Below are positions 16,707 through 24,830 of a DNA stretch of 64,000 nucleotides, in pieces. Position numbers and translations under genes: made by a program. This DNA comes from Legionella lytica (GTDB taxonomy: Bacteria > Pseudomonadota > Gammaproteobacteria > Legionellales > Legionellaceae): assembly GCF_023921225.1 (NCBI RefSeq), contig NZ_CP071527.1:1392501-1456500 (forward strand). Direction: 5' to 3'. Position 1 is the stretch's first letter. Each line of letters starts with the position of its first letter. The notes beneath the pieces were generated by a model. The model made no database searches. It saw only the letters and a program-made list of their open reading frames with translations, and was not told the origin of the DNA.

Positions 16707-18581
16707 ATGATGCAAAAACTAACATTCTTTATGAGAAAATTCTTATTCAAATTACCTGTCATCTCTTTTGATATTTTAGCAATTCCTGTGGCGTGGTATG
16801 CAGCTTATTGGCTCCGTTATAACATGCAGCCATTCCCCAAAATGTTAACATCTACTCATTCATATATGGCTCTGGTTTTATTAACAGGGATTCAGACTGC
16901 GTGTTATTTTTATTTCAAAACTTATCGAGGTTTATGGCGCTTTTCCTCATTAAATGATGTGATGCGGATAATAAAAGCCGCTATGATTACAGTCATTTTA
17001 GTCATCCCCGTTTTTTATCTCAGTTCAATAGTACATCATTTGCCCCGCTCTATTTTGCCACTGTATTTTATGATTTTGACTACACTCCTTTGTGCTGGTC
17101 GGTTAGTCATTCGTCTGTATTGGGATAAAAAGGCAAGAGGTCATCGGTTAACTGATATTAAACGTGTCCTAATCGTAGGTGCTGGTTTGGCAGGTGAGGG
17201 CTTGGCGCGTGATTTAAAACGCAGTCAAAATTATCAGCCTGTAGGTTTTGTTGATGACAATGCTGGAAAACGTGGTTTGGAAGTGCATGGTGTTCCAGTT
17301 ATAGGCACTATTAGTCAGCTTGCTGAGCGTGTCAAAGAATATTCAATTGATTTAGTTTTTATTGCGATCCCTTCGGCACGCTCTGCAGCGATGCGTCGTA
17401 TTGTCACGCATTGTGAAAACTGTAACGTTCCTTTTAGAACCTTACCCAGTATTACCGCCTTAGCCTCAGGGATCGTGGAAGTTAATGCATTACGTCCAGT
17501 GAACATTGAGGATTTATTAGGACGCGATGAAGTTTATTTGGAGTGGGATAAAGTAACCGCAGGCATTGCAGAGAAGAGGGTATTGGTGACTGGTGGTGGT
17601 GGTTCCATTGGTTCGGAGCTTTGCCGACAAATTATGGCGCTTAAACCTGCGAGCATCGCCATCGTGGAAAATAGCGAATTTAATTTGTATCAAATTGAGC
17701 AGGAATTAAAAGGTAAATTCCCAAACATTCCGTTGAAGCTTTATTTGGTGAGTATTACTGATGAAGTGGCCATTAAAAACGTATTTGCAGAATTTAATCC
17801 AGAACTTGTTTTCCATGCGGCGGCTTATAAACATGTACCTTTGCTGGAAGATCAAATTCGTGTTGCCGTGTTGAATAATGTGCTGGGTACCCAAATTGTT
17901 GCTAAAACAAGTGTTGCCAGTGGCGTAGAAAAATTTATTTTGATTTCTTCGGATAAGGCAGTTAATCCAACCAATCTTATGGGTACAACCAAGCGTGTCG
18001 CTGAAATTTATTGTCAGAATATGAATCGTCGAGTACAGACTCAATTTATCACAGTACGTTTTGGTAATGTTTTGGGCTCGGCTGGTAGTGTGGTGCCTTT
18101 ATTCCAAAAACAATTAAAAGCCGGTGGTCCTATAACGGTAACACATCCGGATATGCAACGTTATTTTATGACTATTCCTGAAGCTTGCCAGTTAATTTTA
18201 CAAGCGATGGTCAATGGTTCCGGTGGCGAGATTTTTGTTTTGGATATGGGGGAGCCGGTTAAAATTAGTTACCTGGCTGAACAAATGATTCGCTTAGCAG
18301 GAAAAGAGCCAGGCAAAGACATTCAAATTGAATACACAGGCCTACGTCCAGGTGAAAAGCTTTTTGAAGAACTATTTCATGAATCAGAGCAGCTCGTGTC
18401 AACGGAGCATGAGAAGCTTTTTAAAGCTCAATATCGAGAGTTGAATTGGGATGAACTGTCGCAAACAATGTCTCTATTGAACCAGGCTTGCGCGGAATAT
18501 CATACCGAAGAGTTATACGTTTTACTAAAGAGCTTAGTACCCGAACTTCACTCGACTGATTTGTCCGTATCGATTGCATAA
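16707..18581 (+). CDS. CapD/WbpM-like nucleotide-sugar dehydratase
   Basis: 624-residue membrane-bound short-chain dehydrogenase/reductase. Four N-terminal helices (residues ~15-135) lead into a first Rossmann-like domain with VGAGLAGEGLARDL. The catalytic domain starts with VLVTGGGGSIGSEL at 292-305, then HAAAYKHVPLLE, ISSDKAVNPTNLMGTTKR and VRFGNVLGSAGSVVP. The MGTTK site replaces the YxxxK of most SDR enzymes, as in WbpM/FlaA1/PglF 4,6-dehydratases acting on UDP-GlcNAc. It makes 6-deoxy-4-keto sugars for O-antigen, glycan or glycoprotein synthesis. It is 108 bases after the GT-C gene, same strand. Confidence 0.88.
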   Translation: MMQKLTFFMRKFLFKLPVISFDILAIPVAWYAAYWLRYNMQPFPKMLTSTHSYMALVLLTGIQTACYFYFKTYRGLWRFSSLNDVMRIIKAAMITVILVIPVFYLSSIVHHLPRSILPLYFMILTTLLCAGRLVIRLYWDKKARGHRLTDIKRVLIVGAGLAGEGLARDLKRSQNYQPVGFVDDNAGKRGLEVHGVPVIGTISQLAERVKEYSIDLVFIAIPSARSAAMRRIVTHCENCNVPFRTLPSITALASGIVEVNALRPVNIEDLLGRDEVYLEWDKVTAGIAEKRVLVTGGGGSIGSELCRQIMALKPASIAIVENSEFNLYQIEQELKGKFPNIPLKLYLVSITDEVAIKNVFAEFNPELVFHAAAYKHVPLLEDQIRVAVLNNVLGTQIVAKTSVASGVEKFILISSDKAVNPTNLMGTTKRVAEIYCQNMNRRVQTQFITVRFGNVLGSAGSVVPLFQKQLKAGGPITVTHPDMQRYFMTIPEACQLILQAMVNGSGGEIFVLDMGEPVKISYLAEQMIRLAGKEPGKDIQIEYTGLRPGEKLFEELFHESEQLVSTEHEKLFKAQYRELNWDELSQTMSLLNQACAEYHTEELYVLLKSLVPELHSTDLSVSIA

Positions 18582-18596
18582 AAAGAGACTTGTAAC

Positions 18597-18932
18597 ATGA
18601 TAATAACTTATGATGATTTTGCAAAAGTAGATCTACGCTCCGGCACGATTGTTAAAGTAGAAGAATTCCCCCGTGCCAGAAAACCAGCTTATAAAGTATG
18701 GGTTGATTTTGGCAATGATATTGGAATATTACAGACTTCTGCACAAGTTACAGCACATTATACTCCTGAAATGCTGATAGGGCGCTCTGTAGTTGGTTGT
18801 GTCAATTTAGGCGAGAAAAATATAGCAGGATTTGTGTCGCAATTTCTTCTAGTAGGCTTCTCAGACGCCAACGGCGCCATTTGCCTAATAACCACCGACC
18901 CCAAAGTACCCAATGGCGAAAAACTACATTAA
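18597..18932 (+). CDS. csaA: CsaA-like tRNA-binding/chaperone protein
   Basis: 111-residue OB-fold protein: DFAKVDLRSGTIVKVEEFP at the start, ARKPAYKVWVDFG, GRSVVGCVNLGEKNIAGFVSQFLLVGF and DPKVPNGEKLH at the end. This is the tRNA-binding-domain family of Bacillus CsaA, a proposed export chaperone related to the MetRS C-terminal domain. Full length. It starts 15 bases after the CapD-like stop, with AAAAGAGAC upstream. The next gene converges on it. Confidence 0.93.
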   Translation: MIITYDDFAKVDLRSGTIVKVEEFPRARKPAYKVWVDFGNDIGILQTSAQVTAHYTPEMLIGRSVVGCVNLGEKNIAGFVSQFLLVGFSDANGAICLITTDPKVPNGEKLH

Positions 18933-18950
18933 TCCCTTAAAAATGGCGTA

Positions 18951-18973
18951 GCCTGGTTGCGAACAACCCGGCT
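18951..18973. repeat. family A palindrome after csaA
   Basis: GCCTGGTTGC, GAA, CAACCCGGCT: an imperfect family-A palindrome 18 bases beyond the csaA stop. Confidence 0.65.
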
Positions 18974-18982
18974 TTCCAAAAA

Positions 18983-19182
18983 CAGCAATCAAATTAGATA
19001 GTAACAGACAAGGCGAAAATCTAAAGAGCCCTAGCCTTATTAGTGCAGCGTAATATGAGGATCGTTACACTAGAAGAAAACCCAGTTCCAATCAACCAGC
19101 AATCAAATCAGATAGTAAATAAAAGACAAAGCGTAAATTCAAAGAACCGTAGCCCCTACTAGCGCAGCGTAATACGGGATCG
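18983..19182. repeat. two degenerate direct repeats of ~85 bases
   Basis: Units 18983-19064 and 19097-19182 both start CAGCAATCAAAT, continue AGATAGTAA, AGACAA, GCG, and end in GCAGCGTAATA followed by GGATCG. Family-A palindromes lie before, between (decayed, 19081-19099) and after them, so the real repeat is palindrome plus unit. The second unit contains TACGGGATCG with CATCCCG next to it, a further small hairpin. No gene fits in this ~330-base gap. Confidence 0.7.
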
Positions 19183-19210
19183 CACCATCCCGAATTACCC
19201 TAAAAGACAA

Positions 19211-19230
19211 CCCGGTTGCAAGCAACCAGG
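19211..19230. repeat. family A palindrome
   Basis: CCCGGTTGCAAGCAACCAGG lies 34 bases beyond the stop of the minus-strand permease. It closes the repeat block that separates two converging genes. Confidence 0.7.
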
Positions 19231-19263
19231 CTACACCAAATGTAAAGATAATTCCGTGACCAA

Positions 19264-20745
19264 TCACACTGGCGGGAATAAATCCTGAAACTTAACGCGA
19301 GTCTTAAGATGCAAAGCTTTACGTCTTTTCTTAGACAAGTCAAACAGCTTATAAATAATAATAGGAATAATAAAGCTTATCATCCCAATATAAAATGCTA
19401 ATTTATAAGCAGGGTCCTTATTAAGTACTAAGAAAAATAAAGCAATACACATCAAGGCGATTGCACAAATCCCAGTATAAGGAGAATAAGGAGTCACATA
19501 ACGAAGATTCGCAGTAGTATATCCTGCCTGATACAATCGGCTTCTGAATCTAATTTGCGCAAGACACAAAGAAATCCACGCCAAAGTGCCAGTAAAGCCA
19601 GAGACTAAAAGCAAGGAAATATAAAGTTTTGTTTGCCCAAAGAAGAAACCAACACCCAACAATACCCACACCATAACTAAAGTAGCGATTACCGCATTTT
19701 GTGGAACTGAATTCTGATTGAACTTAGCAAAAGTATGAGGTGCCATGCCATCACGAGCAAGCGCATTTAAGGCTCGAACCGTACCATAAAAGCCGGAATT
19801 AGCACAGGATAGGGTCGCACTAAGGGTAACAAAACTGGTGACTGTTCCTGCCCATTTTAAGTCATACAAGTTAAGTGCATCAGAAAATACTGAATTAGCT
19901 AAACCTGCCTTTTGCCAAGGGAAAATTAACACCAGACAAAATATAGGAATAATGTAGATAAACAGGATTCTAAAGGTCACATTACGAATCGCATGAGGAA
20001 TCATCCGCGCAGGATTTTCAGACTCACCCGCAGCAAGACCAATAATTTCAGAGCCCTGATAATTAACGAGCAAGAGCACCATCGCGGTCAATAAAGGCAT
20101 CACCCCATTAGGGAGCATCCCGCCTTCACCTAAAATGTATCGAGTACCTATAACACCAGCAGGCTCACTACCGTGAATAAGGCCAAAAAATATTAAAATA
20201 GCTAAGATAACAAAGCCCAGCAAAGCCAAAATTTTAATCAAAGCCAACCAAAATTCGATTTCTCCAAAGGTATCGACTTTAGCAAGATTAATGTAAGTAA
20301 TTAAAAGGCCAAAACAAATAGCCCAAACATAGCCATTGACGCCGGTAAACATCTCCATGATGATACCCCCCGCGACACACTCCGCAGGAATATAGGCCAC
20401 CCAACTAATCCAATACGACCACCCCACGCCACAGGCAACAGAAGGGGATATAAAGTCAGCAGTGTAGGTTACAAAAGAACCTGAAATGGGAATAGCAACA
20501 GCAAGCTCACCCATACAAAGCATAGTTAGAAAAATAATTAAACCACCAAGTACATAGGCTATAAAAACCGCAGGACCAACTAAATTAATCACCTCGCCTG
20601 TACCTAAGAAGTAACCGGAACCAATAATTCCCCCAAGGGCAATTAATTGAACATGTCGATCTTTCAATCCACGGCTGTAACCACTATCTTTAATAGGCTT
20701 AGTTACTTTTGAAATACTATTATCCACGGGCTGTTTATTTCTCAC
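19264..20745 (-). CDS. amino acid permease, APC superfamily (AAT type)
   Basis: Inner-membrane amino acid:proton symporter of 493 residues with 12 predicted helices. GLKDRHVQLIALGGIIGSGYFLGTG near residues 25-49 is the first-helix signature of the AAT family (GabP, ProY, LysP type). FGEIEFWLALIKILALL and GAVRALNALARDGMAP-like TVRALNALARDGMAPHTFA are also conserved. Substrate cannot be assigned. Its own transcription unit; it converges on csaA, and the upstream gap faces the accessory island. Confidence 0.88.
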   Translation of the reverse strand: MRNKQPVDNSISKVTKPIKDSGYSRGLKDRHVQLIALGGIIGSGYFLGTGEVINLVGPAVFIAYVLGGLIIFLTMLCMGELAVAIPISGSFVTYTADFISPSVACGVGWSYWISWVAYIPAECVAGGIIMEMFTGVNGYVWAICFGLLITYINLAKVDTFGEIEFWLALIKILALLGFVILAILIFFGLIHGSEPAGVIGTRYILGEGGMLPNGVMPLLTAMVLLLVNYQGSEIIGLAAGESENPARMIPHAIRNVTFRILFIYIIPIFCLVLIFPWQKAGLANSVFSDALNLYDLKWAGTVTSFVTLSATLSCANSGFYGTVRALNALARDGMAPHTFAKFNQNSVPQNAVIATLVMVWVLLGVGFFFGQTKLYISLLLVSGFTGTLAWISLCLAQIRFRSRLYQAGYTTANLRYVTPYSPYTGICAIALMCIALFFLVLNKDPAYKLAFYIGMISFIIPIIIYKLFDLSKKRRKALHLKTRVKFQDLFPPV

Positions 20746-21011
20746 ACTATATTTTAGGTTAACGCTGATGAACTAATGGTATATTCATCCCCACAAATTT
20801 AAAACAATTCTCTCTTAAAAGAAGTAAAATAGTTTACAGCAAATACCAAAATCGCACCAAAGCAAACGAAAGCGCAGCTTAATGTAGTATTTTTGAGCAT
20901 TTTTAACTATTTTTGACAAAAACGCAAGGGATTATAGGAAAAAATGAGCAATTACACAACAACGAAATGAGCTATTAAATTTGATCAATTCTACGTTATA
21001 CTTTTAGAATT
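20746..21011. other. intergenic, no gene seen
   Basis: About 265 bases with the permease promoter somewhere within. AT-rich, no coding frame recognised. The core-like sequence ends here and the island begins with the tRNA-like copy. Confidence 0.4.
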
Positions 21012-21084
21012 ACCGCTGGAGCTTAGTGGGGTGAGTTGTTGATTCGTAATCAGAAGGTCTGCGGTTCGATTCCGCACAGCGGCA
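21012..21084 (+). tRNA. degenerate tRNA-Thr(CGU)-like sequence
   Basis: 73 bases fit tRNA numbering exactly. Acceptor ACCGCTG/CAGCGGC has an A1-C72 mismatch. The D arm is weak with GU pairs. The anticodon loop TTCGTAA reads CGU (Thr). The T arm TGCGG-TTCGATT-CCGCA is perfect, with discriminator A and no encoded CCA. Base 8 is G where U is nearly universal, and the anticodon stem has a G-A end. The 3' half is sound and the 5' half degenerate, as expected where an integrating element brings its own tRNA 3' end. Either a pseudo-tRNA/att site or a barely functional gene. Confidence 0.5.
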
Positions 21085-21299
21085 TTGTAGAATCAATGAG
21101 TTACGTGAATATCTGAAAATTTCAATTTGTTGTGTCGAACATGTGTCGAAGAATAAAAACAGTCATTATCCGAACCAAAATAAATATAAAATGTAGCCTT
21201 GATGGAGTCGACAGACGCAATCAAGGTTTCCACATGTCAGAATATTGAGGTATCAAAAGTCGGTCGCAAGATTAGCTCACATAGACCTACATTCAGAGA

Positions 21300-21334
21300 T
21301 TCGCAGTAGGTTCCATTTTGGAACCTACTGCGAA
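21300..21334. repeat. perfect 16-bp hairpin
   Basis: The arm TTCGCAGTAGGTTCCA, loop TTT, and an exactly complementary arm. It lies 88 bases 3' of the minus-strand gene at 21423 and could be its terminator, though no T-run follows. It may instead be an element-end or protein-binding structure. Confidence 0.7.
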
Positions 21335-21422
21335 GCAAAGAGCTGAAATATGACAAAGGAATTAGCAAGACCAAGTAAAGGGGCTGTAGGTTTGTCATTT
21401 TGAACCAAACTACTTACTTAGT

Positions 21423-22634
21423 CTAAATTGTTAACGAAATATTATATTGAGATATTTCTATTTCAAGTTTACCAATTAAATTTTTAAGGCTATCCAATTT
21501 CTTTCTACGATTACTACGTGAGATCACCGCTTTGTTAGAGAAGTAGCGTTGATTTAATTCCGTATGTTCGTTTATAAAACGATTAAATTCATTCATAGCG
21601 TCGTCATCATAAAAAGGCATGGGTTGTTTAATTCCATCTAAATATGCGATGCATTTTAAGGGACATAAATCAATTATTTGAATAAACTTTTTATCAAAAG
21701 TTAATAATGACGAAAAGAAGTAACGTGCTTCGTTAAACTTAATTGATGAGTTCTCTTCTAACTGTCGAATATGAAAAAAGTCCCATGACATATTGCGGAT
21801 ATCTTGGATGATATTTTGATTATTATTTTGTATTTTTCCAAAGAATTTTAGTTTTGTATCATGCTTAAAAAACTCGTAAGCAATAATCAGTTCGCGTACA
21901 CACATTGTTGTTAATTCGGTATTCATAAAATCCAGTAGCTTTTCCATTTTTTGGGCAACTGTTAGTTTTGGACGATAGAAATGAATTATTGCTATTTTAA
22001 GAAGGATGCAATAATAAAAATCAACTCTTAGATTTAAATGCTCTTTAACAGGATCATCAATACCATACATTATTTTTGCCAGATTTTTTTGGGTCTGTAT
22101 ATTGAGGTGCTCATGAGATAATTTAGATCTAATTTGTTTGTTAGTATGCAAATGCTCGAGGTCGAGTGATCTTAAAATTTCGTAGGCTCTGTATTTCGAG
22201 AATATTTTGTCAAAATCAACCTCAGATGCTTCCTTAAATAAATTTTCATATAAATAAGGCATTGGATCAACATTAACATCGATACGAGCTAAAAACTCAA
22301 ACACCTCTGTAAAATCAGCAGGCACTCTGTTGCTTGTGTCATTAATATACGGTTCAAGATAACTTAATGCTTGAGTATCTAAAGAAATTGAATAATCAAT
22401 TGGAAAAGTAGTGCTTCCTTGGGCATACATCTCTTTTAGTGTAGTTCTATCTAAAAGCCAAACCTTATCTGTTTTAAAAAGACTACGAATTACGCCTGTA
22501 GCAGAAAAGTTATGATTAATAGACAAACCCGGCATAGCCCCATTGGGAAATGAAAATATAAATCGACAATTATGAAGTAATATTTGATATTCTGTGAATA
22601 TTTTATAGCATCTTCTTGGGTTTTTGCTGTACAT
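21423..22634 (-). CDS. hypothetical protein beside AbiE, probable N-terminal frameshift
   Basis: 403-residue protein of no family I recognise. Visible features are VWLLDRTTLKEM and ISLDTQALSYL near residues 55-90, two conserved-looking Asp motifs as in nuclease-like domains; a helical middle; and a basic region SRSNRRKKLDSLKNL near the end. The likely true start lies in another frame: ATG 22657 follows AAGGAAGAAACC and reads MLQAATLVCTAKTQEDAIKY, then continues for some 35 residues before the two frames must be joined near 22540-22600. The first ~25 residues from ATG 22634 would then be artefact. It is divergent from the AbiEi/AbiEii pair, so it may be part of that defence locus; function unknown. 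Confidence 0.6.
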   Translation of the reverse strand: MYSKNPRRCYKIFTEYQILLHNCRFIFSFPNGAMPGLSINHNFSATGVIRSLFKTDKVWLLDRTTLKEMYAQGSTTFPIDYSISLDTQALSYLEPYINDTSNRVPADFTEVFEFLARIDVNVDPMPYLYENLFKEASEVDFDKIFSKYRAYEILRSLDLEHLHTNKQIRSKLSHEHLNIQTQKNLAKIMYGIDDPVKEHLNLRVDFYYCILLKIAIIHFYRPKLTVAQKMEKLLDFMNTELTTMCVRELIIAYEFFKHDTKLKFFGKIQNNNQNIIQDIRNMSWDFFHIRQLEENSSIKFNEARYFFSSLLTFDKKFIQIIDLCPLKCIAYLDGIKQPMPFYDDDAMNEFNRFINEHTELNQRYFSNKAVISRSNRRKKLDSLKNLIGKLEIEISQYNISLTI

Positions 22635-22756
22635 ACCAATGTTGCTGCCTGTAGCATGGTTTCTTCCTTTAAATTCAATTTGTTCTCCTGATGGTAATCT
22701 ATAAATTTAATTAATTTATAAAAAACAATATATTAATTGTGCTTATTGATATTAAT

Positions 22757-22801
22757 AATGTCGTATTTTTTTTTGATAAAATGTCGTATTTTTGCTATAG
22801 T
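22757..22801 (+). promoter_or_regulatory. AbiE promoter with direct-repeat operator
   Basis: -35 TTGATA (22773-22778), 17-base spacer, extended -10 TGCTATAGT with TATAGT at 22796-22801. The 14-mer AATGTCGTATTTTT occurs at 22757-22770 and again at 22780-22793, a 23-base period, covering the region before the -35 and the spacer. AbiEi antitoxins repress their own promoter, so these repeats are good operator candidates. The promoter is seen; the binding is inference. Confidence 0.65.
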
Positions 22802-22831
22802 AAATATAAGTTCAATAATTTTATAAACCGT

Positions 22832-23248
22832 ATGAAACACCTAACCCTTAAAAGCAGAATTACTTTAAAAATTCGCCGCTCAAACAAGCAAGTCTTTGTG
22901 CGTTCTGATTTTAGAAAATTAGGTGATTATGATCAAGTTGGTAGAGCTCTTCGCAATTTAGAAACTGAAGGTGAGATAATCAAAATTGGTTATGGCCTTT
23001 ATGCAAAGGCGCGTATTAATCGACTAACAGGTAAGAAAATGTTAGCAGCTGAGGGTGGTTTCGATGAGGTTGCTCTTGAAGCTTTAAAACGGTTACAAGT
23101 GAATTGGGAACCCGCTGAAGCGGTCAAGGCATATCAAAGCGGTTCTACACAAATACCAGTGAATACTCAAGTGGTTGTTTTGGATAGATTCAGCCGTAAA
23201 ATAGGTACTGATAAATTTAAACTTGAGTTGTTAAAACATGCTAACTGA
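22832..23248 (+). CDS. AbiEi-like type IV antitoxin (DUF6088)
   Basis: 138-residue winged-helix protein: TLKSRITLKIRRSNKQVFVRSDFRKLGDYDQVGRALRNL then GEIIKIGYGLYAKAR, the HTH plus wing of AbiEi/DUF6088 antitoxins, and a short C-terminal region ending KFKLELLKHAN. It should bind its promoter and neutralise the downstream nucleotidyltransferase without stable complex formation (type IV). I chose ATG 22832 because it lies 31 bases after the predicted -10 and begins the conserved domain. An ATG at 22739 lies upstream of the promoter. No clear ribosome site. It overlaps the toxin gene by 11 bases. Confidence 0.85.
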   Translation: MKHLTLKSRITLKIRRSNKQVFVRSDFRKLGDYDQVGRALRNLETEGEIIKIGYGLYAKARINRLTGKKMLAAEGGFDEVALEALKRLQVNWEPAEAVKAYQSGSTQIPVNTQVVVLDRFSRKIGTDKFKLELLKHAN

Positions 23249-24170
23249 TCCATCTTTGTTTGCTGATGTTGCCGATGCGCTAGGGATTAAAAATCCAGTT
23301 ATAGTTGAAAAGGATTATTACGCAGTCCAACTGATTAAAACTTTAAGCTCAATTTCCTTTGAAGGTTATTCTTTAGTATTTTCAGGCGGGACATGTTTAG
23401 CCAAGGCACATAGAAACACCTACCGCATGTCGGAGGATATTGATTTTAAATTAGTACCATCTGTTTCTAATACGGGTTCACAAAATCAGCAACGAAAGAA
23501 ACGAAGAACGATTCACGAGCAGATCAACTCGGCCTTAGAATCTTCCAATTTATTTAAAATAATAGAGTTTCATAAGTTAAGTGAAGGGAAATACCAAACA
23601 TTTCTTATCGAGTATCCAATCCATCATCCCAAAATCGATGCTTTACGCCCACACTTAAAATTGGAATTTACAGAGTCAGCTTTACTTGAACCTGCTATAG
23701 TAAAACCGATAGCTTCACTCTATGCTGAAGTGGCTAAAGAAAATCCTGAGATTAATAACTTCCCATGTGCAACTATTTCATCAATTGCCAGCGAGAAGTT
23801 TGTTGCTTTATTAAGGAGAACAGCCGCTTTTGATAGAGATAATACGAAAGACGATGATGAGACTTTAGTACGTCATGTTTATGATCTTCATCTTATTCGA
23901 GATTTAATTGATGATGAGATACTTAGAAGTCTGGTGAGCCAAGTGATTCAAATTGACATTGAACAATTTGGTAATCAAAGTCCGCAATTTAAAAATAATC
24001 CGATGGCAGAATTACAGCATGGTTTGAGACTATTAGTTAACGATCCAATACATCAAGAAAGATATAAACGATTTATTGGCCCGTTAGTATATAACCCGGA
24101 AACTGCTGATTGGCAGGAAGCAATCAACACCATTATACAATTTGCAAAAGAGTGGTTATCTCAAAAATAA
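23238..24170 (+). CDS. AbiEii/AbiGii-like nucleotidyltransferase toxin
   Basis: 310-residue type IV toxin. VEKDYYAVQLIKTL at 23-36, then SGGTCLAKAHRN at 49-60 and SEDIDFKL at 65-72 give the nucleotidyltransferase GG-T...DxD signature (Asp67, Asp69). SEKFVALLRRTAAFDRD is the third conserved motif. Family members block growth, some by adding nucleotides to tRNA 3' ends, and serve in phage abortive infection. All catalytic motifs look intact. The start lies inside the antitoxin gene, implying coupled translation. Confidence 0.9.
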   Translation: MLTDPSLFADVADALGIKNPVIVEKDYYAVQLIKTLSSISFEGYSLVFSGGTCLAKAHRNTYRMSEDIDFKLVPSVSNTGSQNQQRKKRRTIHEQINSALESSNLFKIIEFHKLSEGKYQTFLIEYPIHHPKIDALRPHLKLEFTESALLEPAIVKPIASLYAEVAKENPEINNFPCATISSIASEKFVALLRRTAAFDRDNTKDDDETLVRHVYDLHLIRDLIDDEILRSLVSQVIQIDIEQFGNQSPQFKNNPMAELQHGLRLLVNDPIHQERYKRFIGPLVYNPETADWQEAINTIIQFAKEWLSQK

Positions 24171-24473
24171 TATCATTCGATATCAATCATAAAATCCCAA
24201 ACCATACCCCTTGACACCCATTTTAAATCAAGCTAATAATCTCCACAGACTTTGAGAAAGCTTTAGTTACATCGAAAATGCTTTCAGGAGATTTAAAGTC
24301 ACCCAGTATTCAGAATTTGCTGTAGGGTTGGAAGTAGGACAACTTTTAAGTTCTGAGTAGTTATCTATCCTAAATAGATGAACTATAGATATGGAATCGA
24401 CTGGTTTTCAACAGCACGGATGCTGCTGGCCGGCACTTGAGCCGATTGAAACATCAATTGAAGAGGTATTTCT
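24171..24473. other. intergenic, no gene seen
   Basis: About 300 bases after the AbiEii toxin with no coding frame I can support. The part from about 24380 (CGACTGG...GGCCGGCA...) corresponds loosely to the region upstream of the second AlpA-like copy near 25918-26013. Confidence 0.4.
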
Positions 24474-24749
24474 ATATCCATCAACACACCATCTCGATTA
24501 CACCTTTTAAACGAATTTGAGTCTGCACCAAATTCGGCTCTGTTTAATCAAAATACTGTTGCCGCTGTTTTAAGCTGTTCGACACAATTACTTGAACGTA
24601 ATCGTTGGTCTGGCATTGGTGTTCCCTATATTAAAATGGGTAGAAAGGTTTTATATCGTAAAAGCGAAGTATTGGATTTTCTCCAACGACAAATAACCTA
24701 TTGTACAAGCAGCGATCAAGATCAATCACTGGCTTTAGTAAACAACTGA
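24474..24749 (+). pseudogene. AlpA-like DNA-binding protein, copy 1, start codon lost
   Basis: An open frame of 91 codons reading SRLHLLNEFESAPNSALFNQ, then CSTQLLERNRWSGIGVPYIK and KVLYRKSEVLDFLQ. It is clearly paralogous to the intact gene at 26014-26286. Where that copy has GAGG then ATG, this one has GAGG then ATA (24474-24476), and no other start is near. So it is probably not translated. The helix-turn-helix part belongs to small AlpA/MerR-like regulators that accompany integrase and DUF927 genes on integrative elements. Confidence 0.7.
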
Positions 24750-24830
24750 TAGGCATATAACCGTTCAAGGAAGGTTATATCTCTATCTATGGGGTAATAG
24801 ACCTTCCATGAACTCTCGTTGGAGAGCGTC

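Noticed and set aside
22739..22831. Longer antitoxin start at ATG 22739
   Set aside because: It lies upstream of the predicted -35/-10 and would translate the direct repeats; the conserved domain begins at ATG 22832.
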